From Chrysomallon squamiferum (lineage: Eukaryota > Mollusca > Gastropoda > Neomphalida > Peltospiridae): a stretch of DNA of 64,000 nt. Position 1 is the stretch's first letter, and every line of letters starts with the position of its first letter. The notes below the pieces were generated by a model, which saw only the letters and a program-made list of their open reading frames with translations, did not search any database and was not told the DNA's origin. A program made the translations under genes and the position numbers. Positions 27,301-41,000 of this stretch are shown in pieces. The DNA lies in assembly GCA_012295275.1 (NCBI GenBank), contig CM022677.1, forward strand, positions 3,351,925-3,415,924, in the 5' to 3' direction.

Positions 27301-30300
27301 TAAGTAAGTAAGTAAGTACGTAAATAATGACCTTAGTAAGCAAGGTTGCAACTTACTTAGTGAGAATGCAAGTAAGTACATTAACAATTATCTAAGTAAG
27401 AAATAAATTAAGTAATTACGTAAATAATGACCTAAGTAAGCAAGGAAGCAAGTACCTAAGTCAGAGAGAATGCAAGTCAGTACACTTACAATTATGTGAG
27501 TAAGAATGAAAGTAACTACTTAACAAATGTCCTAGGTTAGCAAGTAAGCGAGTGAGTTAGTAAATATTAACCTAAGTAAGTACATTAACAATTATCTAAC
27601 TAAGAAAGAAAGGAAGTAAGTACTTAAATAATGATCTAAGTTGGTAAGGAAGCGAGCAACTAATTTAAAATGCAAATTTGTACATTAACAATTATCTCTC
27701 AGTAACAACGTAAGTAAGTACGTAAATAATGACCTAAGTAAGCAAGAATGCAACTTACTTAGTGAGAATGCAAGTAAGTACGTTACCAATTATCTAAGTA
27801 AGAAATAAATTTAGTACTTACCTAAATAATGACCTAAGTAAGCAAGGAAGCAAGTACCTAAGTAAGAGAGAATGCAAGTCAGTAGATTTATAATTATGTG
27901 AGTAAGAATGTAAGTAACTACTTAACTAATGTCCTAGGTTAGCAAGTAAGTAAGCGAGTAGTTTAGTAAATAGTAACCTAAGTAAGTACATTAAGTAAGT
28001 ACATTAGCAATTATCTAAGTAAAAAAGAAAAAAAAGTAAGTACGTAAATAATGATCTAAGTTGGCAACGAAGCGAGCAACTAAGTGAAAATACAAATTTG
28101 TACATTAACAATTATCTCAGTAACAACGAAAGTAAGTAAGTACGTAAATAATGACCTTAGTAAGCAAGTTGTTGCAACTTACTTAGTGAGAATGCAAGTA
28201 AGTACATTAACAATTATCTAAGTAAGAAATAAATTAAGTAATTACGTAAATAATGACCTAAGTAAGCAAGGAAGCAAGTACCTAAGTCAGAGAGAATGCA
28301 AGTCAGTACACTTACAATTATGTGAGTAAGAATGAAAGTAACTACTTAACAAATGTCCTAGGTTAGCAAGTAAGAGTGAGTGAGTTAGTAAATATTAACC
28401 CTAAGTAACATTACATTAACAATTATCTAACTAAGAAAGAAAGTAAGTAAGTACTTAAATAATGATCTAAGTTGGCAAGGAAGCGAGCAACTAATTTAAA
28501 ATGCAAATTTGTACATTAACAATTATCTCAGTAACAACGTAAGTAAGTAAGTACGTAAATAATGACCTAAGTAAGCAAGGTTGCAACTTACTTAGTGAGA
28601 ATGCAAGTAAAAAGTACGTTAACAATTATCTAATCTAGTGAAAGAAATAAATTTAGTAATTACGTAAATAATGACCCTAAGTAAGCAAGGAAGCAAGTAC
28701 CTAAGTCAGAGAGAATGCAAGTCAGTACATTTACAAATTATGTGAGTAAGAATGAAAGTAACTACTTAACAAATGTCCTAGGTTAGCAAGTAAGCGAGTG
28801 AGTTAGTAAATATTAACCTAAGTAAGTACATTAACAAATTATCTAACTAAGAAAGAAAAAGTAAAGTAAGTACTTAAATAATGATCTAAGTTGGTAAGGA
28901 AGCGAGCAACTAATTTAAAATGAAAATTTGTACATTAACAATTATCTCAGTAACAACGTAAGTAAGTACGTAAATAATGACCTAAGTAAGCAAGAATGCA
29001 ACTTACTTAGTGAGAATGCAAGTAAGTACGTTACCAATTATCTAAGTAAGAAATAAATTTAGTAATTACCTAAATAATGACCTAAGTAAGCAAGGAAGCA
29101 AGTACCTAAGTAAGAGAGAATGCAAGTCAGTAGATTTACAATTATGTGAGTAAGAATGTAAGTAACTACTTAACTAATGTCCTAGGTTAGGAAGTAAGCG
29201 AGTAGTTTAGTAAATAGTAACCTAAGTAAGTACATTAGCAATTATCTAAGTAAGAAAGAAAGTAAGTAAGTACGTAAATAATGATCTAAGTTGGCAACGA
29301 AGCGAGCAACTAAGTGAAAATACAAATTTGTACATTAACAATTATCTCAGTAAGAACGTAAGTAAGTACGTAAATAATGACCTTAGTAAGCAAGGTTGCA
29401 ACTTACTTAGTGAGAATGCAAGTAAGTACATTAACAATTATCTAAGTAAGAAATAAATTAAGTAATTACGTAAATAATGACCTAAGTAAGCAAGGAAGCA
29501 AGTACCTAAGTCAGAGAGAATGCAAGTCAGTAGATTTACAATTATGTGAGTAAGAATGTAAGTAACTACTTAACTAATGTCCTAGGTTAGCAAGCAAGTA
29601 AGCAGAGTAAGTTAGTAAATAGTAACCTAAGTAAGTACATTAACAATTATCTAACTAAGAAAGAAAGGAAGTAAGTACTTAAATAATGATCTAAGTTGGT
29701 AAGGAAGCGAGCAACTAATTTAAAATGCAAATTTGTACATTAACAATTATCTCAGTAACAACGTAAGTAAGTACGTAAATAATGACCTAAGTAAGCAAGA
29801 ATGCAACTTACTTAGTGAGAATGCAAGTAAGTACGTTACCAATTATCTAAGTAAGAAATAAATTTAGTACTTACCTAAATAATGACCTAAGTAAGCAAGG
29901 AAGCAAGTACCTAAGTAAGAGAGAATGCAAGTCAGTAGATTTACAATTATGTGAGTAAGAATGTAAGTAACTACTTAACTAATGTCCTAGGTTAGGAAGT
30001 AAGCGAGTAGTTTAGTAAATAGTAACCTAAGTAAGTACATTAGCAATTATCTAAGTAAGAAAGAAAGTAAGTAAGTACGTAAATAATGATCTAAGTTGGG
30101 AACGAAGCGAGCAACTAAGTGAAAATACAAATTTGTACATTAACGATTATCTCAGTAACAACTTAAGTAAGTACGTAAATAATGACCTTAGTAAGCAAGG
30201 TTGCAACTTACTTAGTTAGTGAGAATGCAAGTAAGTACGTTAACAATTATCTAAGTAAGAAATAAATTAAGTAATTACGTAAATAATGACCTAAGTAAGC

Positions 30301-33300
30301 AAGGAAGCAAGTACCTAAGTCAGAGAGAATGCAAGTCAGTACACTTACAATTATGTGAGTAAGAATGAAAGTAACTACTTAACAAATGTCCTAGGTTAGC
30401 AAGTAAGCGAGTGAGTTAGTAAATATTAACCTAAGTAAGTACATTAACAATTATCTAACTAAGAAAGAAAGGAAGTAAGTACTTAAATAATGATCTAAGT
30501 TGGTAAGGAAGCGAGCAACTAATTTAAAATGCAAATTTGTACATTAACAATTATCTCAGTAACAACGTAAGTAAGTACGTAAATAATGACCTAAGTAAGC
30601 AAGAATGCAACTTACTTAGTGAGAATGCAAGTAAGTACGTTACCAATTATCTAAGTAAGAAATAAATTTAGTACTTACCTAAATAATGACCTAAGTAAGC
30701 AAGGAAGCAAGTACCTAAGTAAGAGAGAATGCAAGTCAGTAGATTTACAATTATGTGAGTAAGAATGTAAGTAACTACTTAACTAATGTCCTAGGTTAGG
30801 AAGTAAGCGAGTAGTTTAGTAAATAGTAACCTAAGTAAGTACATTAGCAATGATCTAAGTAACAAAGAAAGTAAGTAAGTACGTAAATAATGATCTAAGT
30901 TGGCAACGAAGCGAGCAACTAAGTGAAAATACAAATTTGTACATTAACAATTATCTCAGTAACAACGTAAGTAAGTACGTAAATAATGACCTTAGTAAGC
31001 AAGGTTGCAACTTACTTAGTGAGAATGCAAGTAAGTACGTTAACAATTATCTAAGTAAGAAATAAATTAAGTAATTACGTAAATAATGACCTAAGTAAGC
31101 AAGGAAGCAAGTACCTAAGTCAGAGAGAATGCAAGTCAGTACACTTACAATTATGTGAGTAAGAATGAAAGTAACTACTTAACTAATGTCCTAGGTTAGC
31201 AAGTAAGCGAGTGAGTTAGTAAATATTAACCTAAGTAAGTACATTAACAATTATCTAACTAAGAAAGAAAGTAAGTAAGTACTTAAATAATGATCTAAGT
31301 TGGTAAGGAAGCGAGCAACTAATTTAAAATGCAAATTTGTACATTAACAATTATCTCAGTAACAACGTAAGTAAGTACGTAAATAATGACCTAAGTAAGC
31401 AAGGTTGCAACTTACTTAGTTAGTGAGAATGCAAGTAAGTACGTTAACAATTATCTAAGTAAGAAATAAATTAAGTAATTACGTAAATAATGACCTAAGT
31501 AAGCAAGGAAGCAAGTACCTAAGTCAGAGAGAATGCAAGTCAGTACATTTACAATTATGTGAGTAAGAATGAAAGTAACTACTTAACTAATGTCCTAGGT
31601 TAGCAAGTAAGCGAGTAAGTTAGTAAATAGTAACCTAAGTAAGTACATTAGCAATTATCTAAGTAAGAAAGAAAGAAAGTAAGTACGTAAATAATGATCT
31701 AAGTTGGCAACGAAGCGAGCAACTAAGTGAAAATACAAATTTGTACATTAACGATTATCTCAGTAACAACGTAAGTAAGTACGTAAATAATGACCTTAGT
31801 AAGCAAGGTTGCAACTTACTTAGTTAGTGAGAATGCAAGTAAGTACGTTAACAATTATCTAAGTAAGAAATAAATTAAGTAATTACGTAAATAATGACCT
31901 AAGTAAGCAAGGAAGCAAGTACCTAAGTCAGAGAGAATGCAAGTCAGTACACTTACAATTATGTGAGTAAGAATGAAAGTAACTACTTAACAAATGTCCT
32001 AGGTTAGCAAGTAAGCGAGTGAGTTAGTAAATATTAACCTAAGTAAGTACATTAACAATTATCTAACTAAGAAAGAAAGGAAGTAAGTACTTAAATAATG
32101 ATCTAAGTTGGTAAGGAAGCGAGCAACTAATTTAAAATGCAAATTTGTACATTAAAAGTTATCTCAGTAACAACGTAAGTAAGTACGTTAATAATGACCT
32201 AAGTAAGCAAGAATGCAACTTACTTAGTGAGAATGCAAGTAAGTACGTTACCAATTATCTAAGTAAGAAATAAATTTAGTACTTACCTAAATAATGACCT
32301 AAGTAAGCAAGGAAGCAAGTACGTAAGTAAGAGAGAATGCAAGTCAGTAGATTTACAATTATGTGAGTAAGAATGTAAGTAACTACTTAACTAATGTCCT
32401 AGGTTAGCAAGTAAGCGAGTAGTTTAGTAAATAGTAACCTAAGTAAGTACATTAGCAATTATCTAAGTAAGAAAGAAAGAAAGAAAGTAAGTAAGTACGT
32501 AAATAATGATCTAAGTTGGCAACGAAGCGAGCAACTAAGTGAAAATAAAAATTTGTACATTAACAATTATCTCAGTAACAACGTAAGTAAGTACGTAAAT
32601 AATGACCTTAGTAAGCAAGGTTGCAACTTAGTTAGTGAGAATGCAAGTAAGTACATTAACAATTATCTAAGTAAGAAATAAATTAAGTAATTACGTAAAT
32701 AATGACCTAAGTAAGCAAGGAAGCAAGTACCTAAGTCAGAGAGAATGCAAGTCAGTACACTTACAATTATGTGAGTAAGAATGAAAGTAACTACTTAACA
32801 AATGTCCTAGGTTAGCAAGTAAGCGAGTGAGTTAGTAAATATTAACCTAAGTAAGTACATTAACAATTATCTAACTAAGAAAGAAAGGAAGTAAGTACTT
32901 AAATAATGATCTAAGTTGGTAAGGAAGCGAGCAACTAATTTAAAATGCAAATTTGTACATTAACAATTATCTCAGTAACAACGTAAGTAAGTACGTAAAT
33001 AATGACCTAAGTAAGCAACAATGCAACTTACTTTGTGAGAATGCAAGTAAGTACGTTACCAATTATCTAAGTAAGAAATAAATTTAGTACTTACCTAAAT
33101 AATGACCTAAGTAAGCAAGGAAGCAAGTACCTAAGTAAGAGAGAATGCAAGTCAGTAGATTTATAATTATGTGAGTAAGAATGTAAGTAACTACTTAACT
33201 AATGTCCTAGGTTAGGAAGTAAGCGAGTAGTTTAGTAAATAGTAACCTAAGTAAGTACATTAGCAATGATCTAAGTAACAAAGAAAGTAAGTAAGTACGT

Positions 33301-35049
33301 AAATAATGATCTAAGTTGGCAACGAAGCGAGCAACTAAGTGAAAATACAAATTTGTACATTAACAATTATCTCAGTAAGAACGTAAGTAAGTACGTAAAT
33401 AATGACCTTAGTAAGCAAGGTTGCAACTTACTTAGTGAGAATGCAAGTAAGAATGCAAGTAAGTACATTAACAATTATCTAAGTAAGAAATAAATTAAGT
33501 AATTACGTAAATAATGACCTAAGTAAGCAAGGAAGCAAGTACCTAAGTCAGAGAGAATGCAAGTCAGTACACTTACAATTATGTGAGTAAGAATGAAAGT
33601 AACTACTTAACAAATGTCCTAGGTTAGCAAGTAAGCGAGTGAGTTAGTAAATATTAACCTAAGTAAGTACATTAACAATTATCTAACTAAGAAAGAAAGG
33701 AAGTAAGTACTTAAATAATGATCTAAGTTGGTAAGGAAGCGAGCAACTAATTTAAAATGCAAATTTGTACATTAACAATTATCTCAGTAACAACGTAAGT
33801 AAGTACGTAAATAATGACCTAAGTAAGCAAGAATGCAACTTACTTAGTGAGAATGCAAGTAAGTACGTTACCAATTATCTAAGTAAGAAATAAATTTAGT
33901 ACTTACCTAAATAATGACCTAAGTAAGCAAGGAAGCAAGTACCTAAGTAAGAGAGAATGCAAGTCAGTAGATTTATAATTATGTGAGTAAGAATGTAAGT
34001 AACTACTTAACTAATGTCCTAGGTTAGCAAGTAAGCGAGTAAGTTAGTAAATAGTAACCTAAGTAAGTACATTAGCAATTATCTAAGTAAGAAAGAAAGT
34101 AAGTAAGTACGTAAATAATGATCTAAGTTGGCAACGAAGCGAGCAACTAAGTGAAAATACAAATTTGTACATTAACGATTATCTCAGTAACAACGTAAGT
34201 AAGTACGTAAATAATGACCTTAGTAAGCAAGGTTGCAACTTACTTAGTGAGAATGCAAGTAAGTACATTAACAATTATCTAAGTAAGAAATAAATTAAGT
34301 AATTACGTAAATAATGACCTAAGTAAGCAAGGAAGCAAGTACCTAAGTCAGAGAGAATGCAAGTCAGTACACTTACAATTATGTGAGTAAGAATGAAAGT
34401 AACTACTTAACAAATGTCCTAGGTTAGCAAGTAAGCGAGTAAGTTAGTAAATATTAACCTAAGTAAGTACATTAACAATTATCTAACTAAGAAAGAAAGT
34501 AAGTAAGTACTTAAATAATGATCTAAGTTGGTAAGGAAGCGAGCAACTAATTTAAAATGCAAATTTGTACATTAACAATTATCTCAGTAACAACGTAAGT
34601 AAGTACGTAAATAATGACCTAAGTAAGCAAGAATGCAACTTACTTAGTGAGAATGCAAGTAAGTACGTTACCAATTATCTAAGTAAGAAATAAATTTAGT
34701 ACTTACCTAAATAATGACCTAAGTAAGCAAGGAAGCAAGTACCTAAGTAAGAGAGAATGCAAGTCAGTAGATTTACAATTATGTGAGTAAGAATGTAAGT
34801 AACTACTTAACTAATGTCCTAGGTTAGCAAGTAAGCGAGTAAGTTAGTAAATAGTAACCTAAGTAAGTACATTAGCAATTATCTAAGTAAGAAAGAAAGT
34901 AAGTAAGTACGTAAATAATGATCTAAGTTGGCAACGAAGCGAGCAACTAAGTGAAAATACAAATTTGTACATTAACAATTATCTCAGTAAGAACGTAAGT
35001 AAGTACGTAAATAATGACCTTAGTAAGCAAGGTTGCAACTTACTTAGTG

Positions 35050-38000
35050 AGAATGCAAGTAAGTACATTAACAATTATCTAAGTAAGAAATAAAAATTAA
35101 TTACGTAAATAAATAAATAATGACCTAAGTAAGCAAGGAAGCAAGTACCTAAGTCAGAGAGAATGCAAGTCAAGTCAGTACATTTATATTATGTGAGTAA
35201 GAATGAAAAAGTAACTACTTAACTAATGTCCTAGGTTAGCAAGTAAGTAAAGTTAGTTAGTAAAATTAACCTAAGTAAGTACATTAACAATTATTAAAAT
35301 TATCTAAGAAAAAAGAAAGAAAGTAAGTACTTAAATAATGATCTAAGTTGGTAAGGAAGCGAGCAACTAATTTAAAATGCAAATTTTACATTACATTAAC
35401 AATTATCTCAGTAACAACGTAAGTAAGTACGTAAATAATGACCTAAGTAAGCAAGAATGCAACTTACTTTAGTGAGAAAGCAAAGTACGTTAATTATTAT
35501 TAGTAAGTAAGTAATTAACAATTAAGAAATAAATTTAGTACTTACCTAAATAATGACCTAAGTAAGCAAGAAGCCTAAGTACCTAAGAAGAGAATGCAAA
35601 GTATTTTTTAATTATGTAAGTAAGAATGAAAGTAACTACTTAACTAATGTCCTAGGTTAGGAAGTAAGCGAGTAAGTTTAGTAATAGTAACCTAAGTAAG
35701 TACATTAGCAATTAGAAAGAAAGAAAAAGAAAAAATAAAAGTAAGTACGTACGTAAATAATGATCTAAGTTGGCAACGAAGCGAGCAACTAAGTGAAAAT
35801 ACAAATTTGTACATTAACAATTATCTCAGTAAGAACGTAAGTAAGTACGTAAATAATGACCTTAGTAAGCAAGGTTGCAACTTACTTAGTGAGAATGCAA
35901 GTAAGTACATTAACAATTATCTAAGTAAGAAATAAATTAAGTAATTACGTAAATAATGACCTAAGTAAGCAAGGAAGCAAGTACCTAAGTCAGAGAGAAT
36001 GCAAGTCAGTACACTTACAATTATGTGAGTAAGAATGAAAGTAACTACTTAACAAATGTCCTAGGTTAGCAAGTAAGCGAGTGAGTTAGTAAATATTAAC
36101 CTAAGTAAGTACATTAACAATTATCTAACTAAGAAAGAAAAGAAGTAAGTACTTAAATAATGATCTAAGTTGGTAAGGAAGCGAGCAACTAATTTAAAAT
36201 GCAAATTTGTACATTAACAATTATCTCAGTAACAACGTAAGTAAGTACGTAAATAATGACCTAAGTAAGCAAGAATGCAACTTACTTAGTGAGAATGCAA
36301 GTAAGTACGTTACCAATTATCTAAGTAAGAAATAAATTTAGTACTTACCTAAATAATGACCTAAGTAAGCAAGGAAGCAAGTACCTAAGTAAGAGAGAAT
36401 GCAAGTCAGTAGATTTATAATTATGTGAGTAAGAATGTAAGTAACTACTTAACTAATGTCCTAGGTTAATAGTCCTAAGTTAGTAATAAGTAAGTAAGTA
36501 GTAAGTAAGTAAGTAAAAGTAACCTAAGTAAGTAATTAGAAATTATCTAAAAGAAAGAAAGTAAAGTAAGTAAACGTAAATAAATGATCTAAGTTGGCAA
36601 CGAAGCGAGCAACTGAAAATACAAAATTTGTACATTAACAATTATCTCAAGTAACGTAAAAGTACGTAAATAATGACCTTAGTAAGCAAGGTTGCAACTT
36701 ACTTAGTGAGAATGCAAGTGAGAATGCAAGTAAGTACATTAACAATTATCTAAGTAAGAAATAAATTAAGTAATTACGTAAATAATGACCTAAGTAAGCA
36801 AGGAAGCAAGTACCTAAGTCAGAGAGAATGCAAGTCAGTACACTTACAATTATGTGAGTAAGAATGAAAGTAACTACTTAACAAATGTCCTAGGTTAGCA
36901 AGTAAGCGAGTGAGTTAGTAAATATTAACCTAAGTAAGTACATTAACAATTATCTAAAAAGAAAAAAAAAAAGTAAGTAATACTTAAATAATGATATGGT
37001 AAAGTTGGTAAGGAAGCGAGCAACTAATTTAAAATGCAAATTTGTACATTAACAATTATCTCAGTAACAACGTAAGTAAGTACGTAAATAATGACCTAAG
37101 TAAGCAAGAATGCAACTTACTTAGTGAGAATGCAAGTAAGTACGTTACCAATTATCTAAGTAAGAAATAAATTTAGTACTTACCTAAATAATGACCTAAG
37201 AAGGAAAGCAAGGAAGCAAGAGAACCTAAGTAAGAGAGAATGCAAGTCAGTAGATTTTTATAATTATGTGAGTAAGAAATGTAACTAACTAACTTAATGT
37301 CCTAATGTCCTAGGTAAGAAGTAAGTAAGTTAGTAAAGTTAAGTAAATATTAAACTAAGTAAGTAATTATAAATAAGCAAATCTAAGAAAGAAAGAAAGA
37401 AAGTAAAGTACGTAAATAATGATCTAAAGTTGGCAACGAAGCGAGCAACTAATTTGAAAATACAAATTTGTACATTAATTATCTCAGTAAGAACGTAAGT
37501 AAGTAGTACGTAAATAATGCACTTACTTAGTAAGCAAGGTTGCAACTGCAACTTACTTAGTGAGAATGCAAAAAAAGCAAAATAAGTACATTAACAATTA
37601 TCTAAGTAAGAAATAAATAAATTAAGTAATTACGTAAATAATGACCTAAGTAAGCAAGGAAGCAAGTACCTAAGTCAGAGAGAATGCAAGTCAGTACACT
37701 TACAATTATGTGAGTAAGAATGAAAGTAACTACTTAACAAATGTCCTAGGTTAGGTTAGCAGAAGTAGTTAGTAGTTAGTTAAAGTAAATATTAACCTAA
37801 TCTAACTAATTAACAATTAAAATTAAAAAACAATTATCTAAAGAAAAGAAAGAAATAAAATAACTTAAATAATGATCTAAGTTGGTAAGGAAGCGAGCAA
37901 CTAATTTAAAAATGCAAATTTGTACATTAACAATTATCTCAGTAACAAAAGTAAGTAAGTACGTAAATAATGACCCTAAAGCAAGCATGAATGCAAGTGA

Positions 38001-41000
38001 GAGTGAGAATGCAAGTAAGTAACGTTACCAATTATCTAAGTAAGAAATAAATTTAGTACTTACCTAAATAATGACCTAAGTAAGCAAGTACCTAAGTAGA
38101 GAGAACCTAAGTAAGAGAGAATGCAAGTCAGTAGATTTATAATTATGTGTAAGTAAAATGTAAGTAACTACTTAACTAATGTCCTAGGTTAGAAGTAAGC
38201 GAAAGTTTAGTAAATAGTAACCTAAGTAAGTACATTAGCAATTATCTCTATAGAAAGAAAGAAAAAAAGTAAAAAAAAGTAAGTAATACGTAAAATAATG
38301 ATCTAAGTTGGCAACAACGAAGCGAGCAACTAATTAAAAAACAAATTTGTACATTATTAACAATTATCTCTAAGTAAGAACGTAAGTAAGTACGTAAATA
38401 ATGACCTTAGTAAGCAAGGTTGCAACTTACTTTAAGTGAGAATGCAAGTAAGTACATTAACAATTATCTAAGTAAGAAATAAATTAAGTAATTACGTAAA
38501 TAATGACCTAAGTAAGCAAGGAAGCAAGTACCTAAGTCAGAGAGAATGCAAGTCAGTACACTTACAATTATGTGAGTAAGAATGAAAGTAACTACTTAAC
38601 AAATGTCCTAGGTTAGCAAGTAAAGTGAAGTAAGTAGAGTGAGTTAGTAAATATTAACCTAAGTAAGTACATTAACAATTATCTAACTAAGAAAGAAAGG
38701 AAGTAAGTACTTAAATAATGATCTAAGTTGGTAAGGAAGCGAGCAACTAATTTAAAATGCAAATTTGTACATTAACAATTATCTCAGTAACAACGTAAGT
38801 AATTAACGTAAATTACCTAAGTAAGTAAGTAAAAACAACTAAGCAAAATAATGTTAAATAATGACCTAATAAGCAAGCAATGCAACTTAATTTTGAAGAA
38901 AATGCAAGTAAGTACGTTACCAATTATCTAAGTAAGAAATAAATTTAGTACTTACCTAAATAATGACCTAAGTAAGCAAGGAAGCAAGTACCTAAGTAAG
39001 AGAGAATGCAAGTCAGTAGATTTATAATTATGTGAGTAAGAATGTAAGTAACTACTTAACTAATGTCCTAGGTTAGCAAGTAAGCGAGTAAGTTAGTAAA
39101 TAGTAACCTAAGTAAGTACATTAGCAATTATCTAAGTAAGAAAGAAAGTAAGTAAGTACGTAAATAATGATCTAAGTTGGCAACGAAGCGAGCAACTAAG
39201 TGAAAATACAAATTTGTACATTAACAATTATCTCAGTAAGAACGTAAGTAAGTACGTAAATAATGACCTTAGTAAGCAAGGTTGCAACTTACTTAGTGAG
39301 AATGCAAGTAAGTACATTAACAATTATCTAAGTAAGAAATAAATTAAGTAATTACGTAAATAATTACCTAAGTAAAAATAAATTAAGTGACCTAGAATAG
39401 TAAATAATGAAGTAAAAGTAACAGTAAAAAGAAGCAAAATTAACCTAAAAGTAATAAAAGAGAGAATGCAAGTCAGTAACTTACAATTAAGTAAAGAATG
39501 AAAGTAACTACTTAACAAATGTCCTAGGTAACAAAGTAAAGTAGAGTAAAGTAAAATTAACCTAAGTAAGTAATTAACAATTATCTAAGAAAGAAAGAAA
39601 GAAAGTAAGTAAAAGTACTTAAATAATGATCTAAAGTTGGTAAGGAATTAGCAACTAAACAAAAATACAAATTTGTACATTAACAATTATCTCAGTAACA
39701 ACGTAAGTAAGTACGTAAATAATGACCTAAGTAAGCAAGAATGCAACTTACTTAGTGAGAATGCAAGTAAGTACGTTACCAATTATCTAAGTAAGAAATA
39801 AATTTAGTACTTACCTAAAAATAATGACCTAAGTAAAGCAAGGAAGCAAACCTAAGTACCTAAGAGAGAGAGAATCAAGATCAGTAATTTATGAATAATT
39901 ATGTAAGAAAGAATGTAAGTAAAACTTAACTAATTAGGTTAGGGTAGCGAAGTAAGCAAGTAAGTTAGTAAACCTAAAGTAAAACAGCAATTATCTAAGA
40001 AAGAAAGAAAGTAAGTAATTAAATTATCTAAGTAAGAAAGAAAGTCTAAGTGAAAAGTACGTAAAAATAATGATCTAAGTTTGGCAACGAAGCAACAACA
40101 ACTAAAAAAAAAACAAATTTGTACATTAACAATTAAGTAAGTAACAGTAAGAAGTAAGTAAGTACGTAAATAATGACCAAAAGTAAGCAAGGTTGCAACA
40201 ACTTACTTAGTGAGAATAAATTAAGTAAATTAACAATTATCTAAGTAAAGAAATAAATTAAGTAATTACGTAAATAATGACCTAAGTAAGCAAGGAAGCA
40301 AGTACCTAAGTCAGAGAGAATGCAAGTCAGTACATTTACAATTATGTGAGTAAGAATGAAAGTAACTACTTAACAAATGTCCTAGGTTAGGCAAGTAAGC
40401 GAGTGAGTTAGTAAATATTAACCTAAGTAAGTACATTAACAATTATCTAACAAGAAATAAGAAATTATCTAACTAAAAAAAGAAAGTAAGTAAGTAATGA
40501 TTAAATAAATGATATAAGTTGGTAAGGAAGCTCATTAAGCAACTAATTTAAAAAACAAAATTTGTACATTAACAATTATCTCAGTAAAACAAGTAAGTAA
40601 TAATACGTAAATAATGAAGTAATGCAACTTACAACAACTTACTTAGTGAAAAAATTACGTAAAGTAATAAATTTAATAAATCTAAGTAAGAAATAAATTA
40701 AGTACTTACCTAAATAATGACCTAAGTAGTAAGAGAAAGCAAAGTAAGTACCTAGAGTAATAAGAGAGAATGCAAGTAAGTAGATTTATAATTATGTGAG
40801 TAAGAATGTAAGTAACTACTTAACTAATGTCCTAGGTTAGGAAGTAAGCGAGTAGTTTAGTAAATAGTAACCTAAGTAAGTACATTAGCAATTATCTAAG
40901 TAAGAAAGAAAGTAAAAGTAAGTAAGTAAATAAATGAATAATCTAAGTAAAGCAACGAAGCAAAGCATGAAAGTGAAAATACAAATTTGTACATTAACAA